Positions 60,375 through 64,000 of a stretch of DNA of 64,000 nt are shown piece after piece. The notes under the pieces were generated by a model. That model was not told where the DNA came from. It did no database searches and worked only from the letters and a program-made list of their open reading frames with translations. Both the position numbers and the translations under genes were made by a program. Source of the DNA: Bacillota bacterium (GTDB lineage: Bacteria > Bacillota > Clostridia > Christensenellales > UMGS416); assembly GCA_023435705.1 (NCBI GenBank), contig JAEYRH010000009.1, positions 459,877-523,876 of the forward strand. Reading direction: 5' to 3'. Within the stretch, counting starts at the first letter, position 1, and each line of letters opens with the position of its first letter.

Positions 60375-61889
60375 ATGGCTAAAAACAACAGACAATACGT
60401 AATGGCCAGTGTGGTGTTTGGCTTACTGGCAATCAGCGCAGCCTTGCTGGCCGGTGCGGTGTATTTGGCACAGGGCGATGGCCCTGCGTCTGTGCCCGCG
60501 CTTGCCTCTGGGGCGGTGGCGAGTGCAGGAGCAACCCCATCAGGCGGGCAGCCTTCTCCGCTGGCTGAATCCTCGGGGCATGCCGCTGCAACCGCAACAA
60601 TTGTAAAGACCGGGGTGATTGGCACAGCGCGAGTGGCTCCATCACCGTCAGAACAATCGTCCGTCAGGCCCACTCTGACCATGCAAACGCCTACGCCCAC
60701 GCCCACACATTCGGCAACCCCCTCTCCGTTGCCATTGGCCACCCGATCGGCATCCGCGACAGCCCAAGCCACGGCACCCCCTGCCCAAATAGCAAAGAAA
60801 ACAATGACAATTCAACAATTGATCAGCCAGATGAAGGATACCCCCTTGGATCGATATGGCAGCATTGGGATCGTGAAGCGGGGCGATACTGCGTATTGTG
60901 CCTGGGCACAGGACTTATACCTGGTCGAAGACGGTGTGACCAAGCGCATCCTCGGCAATGTTGACAGTTTGTGGATGTATGTGGACGAATCCCATAACCT
61001 TTGGTTTGGTGTGCAGGGTGGAATAGGAATTGAGGGCAGTGAGGTTCGCGAACTGGAATGTGCCTATCGTTATGACAAGGCTTCCGGTGCCTTTGCATTG
61101 ATGCGGCAGGAAAACCAACGCATACGGTTCCCTGATGGGCAGGGAATCCTGATGGTGGGGCCGTATTACCTTTATTTGGACGGCATCGCGTTGATGGCAT
61201 GCCACACCGTCACCGGCAAGGAGGTTAAAATTGACACTGTTGCAGCCGAACCTGATATTCGGGTCTCGGAGGAATACAGCTCCGTATATTATCGCAACAC
61301 TCGCGGTGAGTATATGGCGCTGTCCAGCCTGGGTGAAGACAGCCAGGTTGCTGTCCGATTGGACATGGCAAGGTTTCCCGGTGGGCAGTTTCATTGTGAC
61401 AGCTTCGTCATGGATGCTGCCGGCAAGCTGTACCATTTCCGGCGCACAGGTTATGTGCTCATAGCAAACACAGGTGGCATGCCCTCGGGCTTGTCACCGA
61501 GCCAATCGTTCTTCTCATCCGGTGGAGGGATTGGATTCCCAGGATCAGACACTGTTACACTGAGCTATTACGATGTCGCGGCGAAATCATGGTTCAGCGC
61601 TGGCAACACCGCGCAGGAAGGATTGTTTTGCCAGGTGACCGACGAGGGCTGCTATTGGTTTGTGAATTGGAAGCCCGCATGCCTTTTCCAGATCGAAAAA
61701 TCCAAATATGCCAAGTATGATCTTTCAGCGGCAATGTCAAGCTGTATATGGGCCGGTGCGGCCAATGGCATCATCTTTCTCTCTGAGAATGATTTCTACT
61801 CTGACTTTACCCACGTCTTCCTGCCGGATCAAAAGGCGCTGTATGAAATCACATTTCCCCCTCTTCCAGGAGACAAGTCTGATCGTTAA
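60375..61889 (+). CDS. One-TM surface protein with long Ser/Thr/Pro stalk
   Basis: The 504-residue protein has a TM segment near its start (about 8-31), an extracellular Ala/Ser/Thr/Pro stalk (about 36-145, with TPTPTPTH-like stretches) and a C-terminal beta-rich domain (about 150-504) that resembles a WD/propeller-like fold by repeated Trp and Gly patterns (YCAWAQDLYLVEDG, LWMYVDESHNLWFG, GCYWFVNWKP). I do not recognise a family. The start at 60,375 has GAGGAAGG. It has the same stalk style as the 18.6-kb anti-sigma-like protein. Confidence 0.55.
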   Translation: MAKNNRQYVMASVVFGLLAISAALLAGAVYLAQGDGPASVPALASGAVASAGATPSGGQPSPLAESSGHAAATATIVKTGVIGTARVAPSPSEQSSVRPTLTMQTPTPTPTHSATPSPLPLATRSASATAQATAPPAQIAKKTMTIQQLISQMKDTPLDRYGSIGIVKRGDTAYCAWAQDLYLVEDGVTKRILGNVDSLWMYVDESHNLWFGVQGGIGIEGSEVRELECAYRYDKASGAFALMRQENQRIRFPDGQGILMVGPYYLYLDGIALMACHTVTGKEVKIDTVAAEPDIRVSEEYSSVYYRNTRGEYMALSSLGEDSQVAVRLDMARFPGGQFHCDSFVMDAAGKLYHFRRTGYVLIANTGGMPSGLSPSQSFFSSGGGIGFPGSDTVTLSYYDVAAKSWFSAGNTAQEGLFCQVTDEGCYWFVNWKPACLFQIEKSKYAKYDLSAAMSSCIWAGAANGIIFLSENDFYSDFTHVFLPDQKALYEITFPPLPGDKSDR

Positions 61890-62051
61890 ATGTGTGGTTA
61901 TGGCGATCAAGGCATCAGTGGAATGCAAATCATGTGATGATCTAAGTTTCGCAATATCATCGTTTAGGTTGCTCGCATCTTGGGCAACTGTAAGTTAACG
62001 ATTTCATTTCGATCCCCCGGTGAATTCGGTCGGGGTGATTGGGTGCAAAAT

Positions 62052-62077
62052 TGGCGCAGATTAGCTGATCTGCGCCA
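62052..62077 (+). promoter_or_regulatory. Hairpin in the FapA leader
   Basis: TGGCGCAGAT and ATCTGCGCCA form a perfect 10-bp stem with loop TAGCTG, ending 19 nt before ATG 62,097. It is not followed by T residues, so an RNA stability or translation-control element is more likely than a terminator. Confidence 0.4.
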
Positions 62078-62096
62078 GTGCCCGGATTGGAGTCAC

Positions 62097-63536
62097 ATGG
62101 AGAGTAAACCTTTTCAAGGTCCTGATGAGAAAATCACCCCAAGTGATTACATGCCACCGGTGGATGCAGAGGCTGATATCATTGTTTCAGACGATGAGCA
62201 GTCGGCTTATATTGGCATCCGCCCGCCCAAATACGGTGGTAACGACCTGACCTTGCAGCAACTCCAAGCAGCGCTTGAGAGACGCCGTGTGCTTTATGGC
62301 ATTAACGACGGTGCTGTAAAAGAGCTGGCGGAAAAACCCATGTATAACGAAATGGTTCTTGTGGCGCAGGGCACAAAGCCGGTGCAAGGTTCAGATGCCG
62401 CTTTGGCTTATCACTTTAGTATGTCTCGGGAGATTAGGCCGCGCGAGCGGCAAGATGGCACGGTGGATTACCGCGATCTTGGTTTGATAGAGTCTGTTGC
62501 GGCCGGTCAGAAATTGGTGACCCTCACGCCTGCTGTGAAGGGAACTCCGGGCAGGACGGTGACCGGGCGGGTCATTCTTCCTAATCCGGTGCGCAGCTTT
62601 GGGCTGCCGATCGGAAAGAACACCAAAGTTTCAGAAAACAAGCTGGACTTGTTGGCGGCTTGCAATGGGTCGGTTGAGATGTTGAATGGTAAAGTGCATG
62701 TCAACACGGTCTTCACTGTGAGTGGGAATGTCTGCAGCGCCACTGGCAATATTGTGTTTGATGGCACTGTGGCCGTAAACGGCGACGTACAGGCTGGCTT
62801 TCTGGTGAAGGCCACAGGGAGCATCACGATTGTCGGCAATGTGGAGGGCGCGGTCCTTGAAGCCGGTGGCGATATTAAGATTGTGGCGGGCCTGGTAGGG
62901 CAGGGACGCGGCAGGGCGGTATGCGGCGGCAACTTCAAGGCTCTGTTTGTGGAAAACGCCGAGGTAGTAGCCAGAGGTAATGTGACGGCCGATGTGTTTA
63001 TGCATTCTCAGGTGCGGTGCGGCGGCGATTTGGTGGCAGAAGGCAGGCGTGGCGTAGTCATCGGGGGCAGTTATATTGTTGGTCATGATGTGAAAGCTCT
63101 TTCGGTGGGCACCGCCAGCGGTGTGGTCACAGTGCTGGAGTTGGGAGTCGACCCAACTGTAATGGACAGCCTGAGAAACATCAAGGAGCGCATCCGCGTA
63201 CTGGAACAGGAACATGCCAAGATCATCCAAATCGTTCGTATGCTGAAACCTTTGCATGACGCCGGCAAGTTACCCTCTGATAAGGTGTTCGTTCTGGATA
63301 AGGCCATCGCCACCAAAGAAAGCCAGGAACGGGAATCCGAAGAATTGCTTGCCGAGCAGGCAACCCTGAACGCTGCTGCCAGAGGGAATGGCTCCAGCCA
63401 GTTTCTTTGCCGACGGGAGCTGTATTACGGAGTCAAGATCTCCATTTGCCAGGTACCTTTTATTGTCCCCTCAGATTTGGTTCGCTGCAAGATATATTTG
63501 AGTCCAAACAGGGAAATCAATATGGTGGCGCTATAA
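62097..63536 (+). CDS. FapA (DUF342) family protein
   Basis: The 479-residue protein shows the FapA family pattern: an N-terminal region with ITPSDYMPPVDAEADIIVSDDEQSAY and LTPAVKGTPGRTVTG, then a right-handed beta-helix (about 175-350; GNIVFDGTVAVNGDV, GSITIVGNVEGAVLEAGGDI) and a C-terminal coiled coil (about 350-430). FapA proteins are flagellar assembly-associated or polymer-related and are not well characterised. The start at 62,097 has TTGGAG upstream. Confidence 0.85.
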   Translation: MESKPFQGPDEKITPSDYMPPVDAEADIIVSDDEQSAYIGIRPPKYGGNDLTLQQLQAALERRRVLYGINDGAVKELAEKPMYNEMVLVAQGTKPVQGSDAALAYHFSMSREIRPRERQDGTVDYRDLGLIESVAAGQKLVTLTPAVKGTPGRTVTGRVILPNPVRSFGLPIGKNTKVSENKLDLLAACNGSVEMLNGKVHVNTVFTVSGNVCSATGNIVFDGTVAVNGDVQAGFLVKATGSITIVGNVEGAVLEAGGDIKIVAGLVGQGRGRAVCGGNFKALFVENAEVVARGNVTADVFMHSQVRCGGDLVAEGRRGVVIGGSYIVGHDVKALSVGTASGVVTVLELGVDPTVMDSLRNIKERIRVLEQEHAKIIQIVRMLKPLHDAGKLPSDKVFVLDKAIATKESQERESEELLAEQATLNAAARGNGSSQFLCRRELYYGVKISICQVPFIVPSDLVRCKIYLSPNREINMVAL

Positions 63537-63696
63537 GATTGATTACAACTTATCGATCTGCTCATCGAGCAAATGAAGCATTGTTTCGAAAATATATCAT
63601 CTGTATATATAGTTATATAAAATACACAGGAACATGGCTATAATGAGGCTATAATATCTGTATGGCGAATTATGGCGATTTTTAAGAATTTACCTC

Positions 63697-63725
63697 TTGC
63701 AATATCGTAATCACATGTGTATAAT
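63697..63725 (+). promoter_or_regulatory. rRNA promoter P1
   Basis: TTGCAA and TATAAT with 17-nt spacing lie about 255 nt upstream of the 16S gene. The gene-free stretch 63,537-63,980 otherwise contains an AT-rich upstream region, promoter P2 and the rRNA leader. Confidence 0.75.
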
Positions 63726-63803
63726 TCCATCTTGCGCCTCGGAAAACGGCGCGTCAGGTTAACGGGGAGTTAACAAGGAATTGAAATAAAATAGAAATTC
63801 CAG

Positions 63804-63832
63804 TTGACAAAGAGCCGGCAACTTGATATCAT
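63804..63832 (+). promoter_or_regulatory. rRNA promoter P2 and leader
   Basis: TTGACA and TATCAT are separated by 17 nt. The leader that follows has a CTTCGCCTC / GAGGAAAG hairpin (63,839-63,862) and a boxA-like CACCTTGAAAACCACATAG at 63,881-63,899, a common place for antitermination of rRNA transcription. Confidence 0.7.
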
Positions 63833-63980
63833 ATAAAAGCTTCGCCTCACATGAGGAAAGCAAACAAAAAGTAAGCTCACGCACCTTGAAAACCACATAG
63901 CACTGAACAAACAGTCAAGACGGAAAGAAACGCAATTCTATTTGAGAATCGAGTCCGAGAGGATTTGAGTTAGGATTTGA

Positions 63981-64000
63981 ACATGAGAGTTTGATCCTGG
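63981..64000 (+). rRNA. 16S rRNA, 5' end (partial)
   Basis: The last bases contain AGAGTTTGATCCTGG, the universal 27F priming site near the 5' end of 16S rRNA. The gene continues past the right edge of the window. The mature 5' end probably lies within a few bases of 63,978. Confidence 0.95.

Noticed and set aside
1..64000. CRISPR arrays, transposases, integrases, phage genes
   Set aside because: None found by eye; the short palindromes are dispersed single or double units, not regularly spaced direct repeats.

Overview
The window reads as one chromosomal segment of a moderately GC-rich, endospore-forming, flagellated anaerobe of the class Clostridia (Bacillota). The evidence is an alpha/beta-type small acid-soluble spore protein, a low-GC-Gram-positive style Mini-RNase III, DUF4364, TIGR03905 and YaaR proteins, FapA, many lipoproteins with clear lipoboxes, Gram-positive promoters and RBSs, and a biotin-dependent sodium pump. 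No phage, plasmid, transposase or CRISPR array is visible. The right edge cuts into the 5' end of a 16S rRNA gene.

Layout. 1-5 kb: the start of a lipoprotein, an aconitase-family hydratase, a glycosyltransferase-like ORF that may be a remnant, and an MFS transporter. 5-9.6 kb: a lipoprotein, then a sodium-pumping oxaloacetate decarboxylase operon on the minus strand (alpha, gamma, biotin carrier, beta) with a strong promoter and a leader hairpin that looks like an attenuator. 9.8-15.7 kb: ketopantoate reductase, an MBL hydrolase, and a GH36 alpha-galactosidase and GH43 glycosidase pair. 16-20.5 kb: DUF4364, TSCPD, HAD and GNAT genes, then an ECF sigma factor overlapping an unusual one-TM partner. 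20.7-24.2 kb: a second ECF sigma factor, a zinc-finger anti-sigma/DUF4349 protein and two SIMPL-domain exported proteins, arranged as one operon. 24.3-27.2 kb: tRNA-Leu(CAA) followed by a decayed second 3' end, a DUF421 protein, the spore protein and a gluzincin-like lipoprotein.

27.3-39.2 kb is a motility block read rightwards: an NlpC/P60 enzyme without signal peptide, FliD, FliS, a FlgN-like chaperone, YaaR, CheY, CheA, two chemoreceptors and CheW, punctuated by hairpins. 39.3-46.2 kb holds housekeeping genes: secA, prfB with its programmed +1 frameshift, a cyclase, a TIGR01906 membrane protein and tsaD. 46.3-53.1 kb: two paralogous amidases, mrnC, rhamnulokinase, a flavodoxin-like reductase, thyX and rlmB. 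53.2-63.5 kb: several poorly known surface proteins, a TIGR03915/TIGR03916 DNA-repair pair, an Smr protein and FapA. 63.5-64 kb is the rRNA promoter region, with two tandem promoters.

Two families of short palindromic intergenic repeats recur through the window. One of them appears to supply the C-terminal tail of RlmB. No single spectacular new system stands out. The best leads are the sigma/DUF4349/SIMPL envelope operon, the second sigma/atypical anti-sigma pair, the signal-peptide-less muralytic enzyme of the flagellar operon, the structured spacer between cheY and cheA, the oad leader attenuator and the tRNA-Leu scar. Everything here was read by eye; family names rest on recognised motifs, not on searches.
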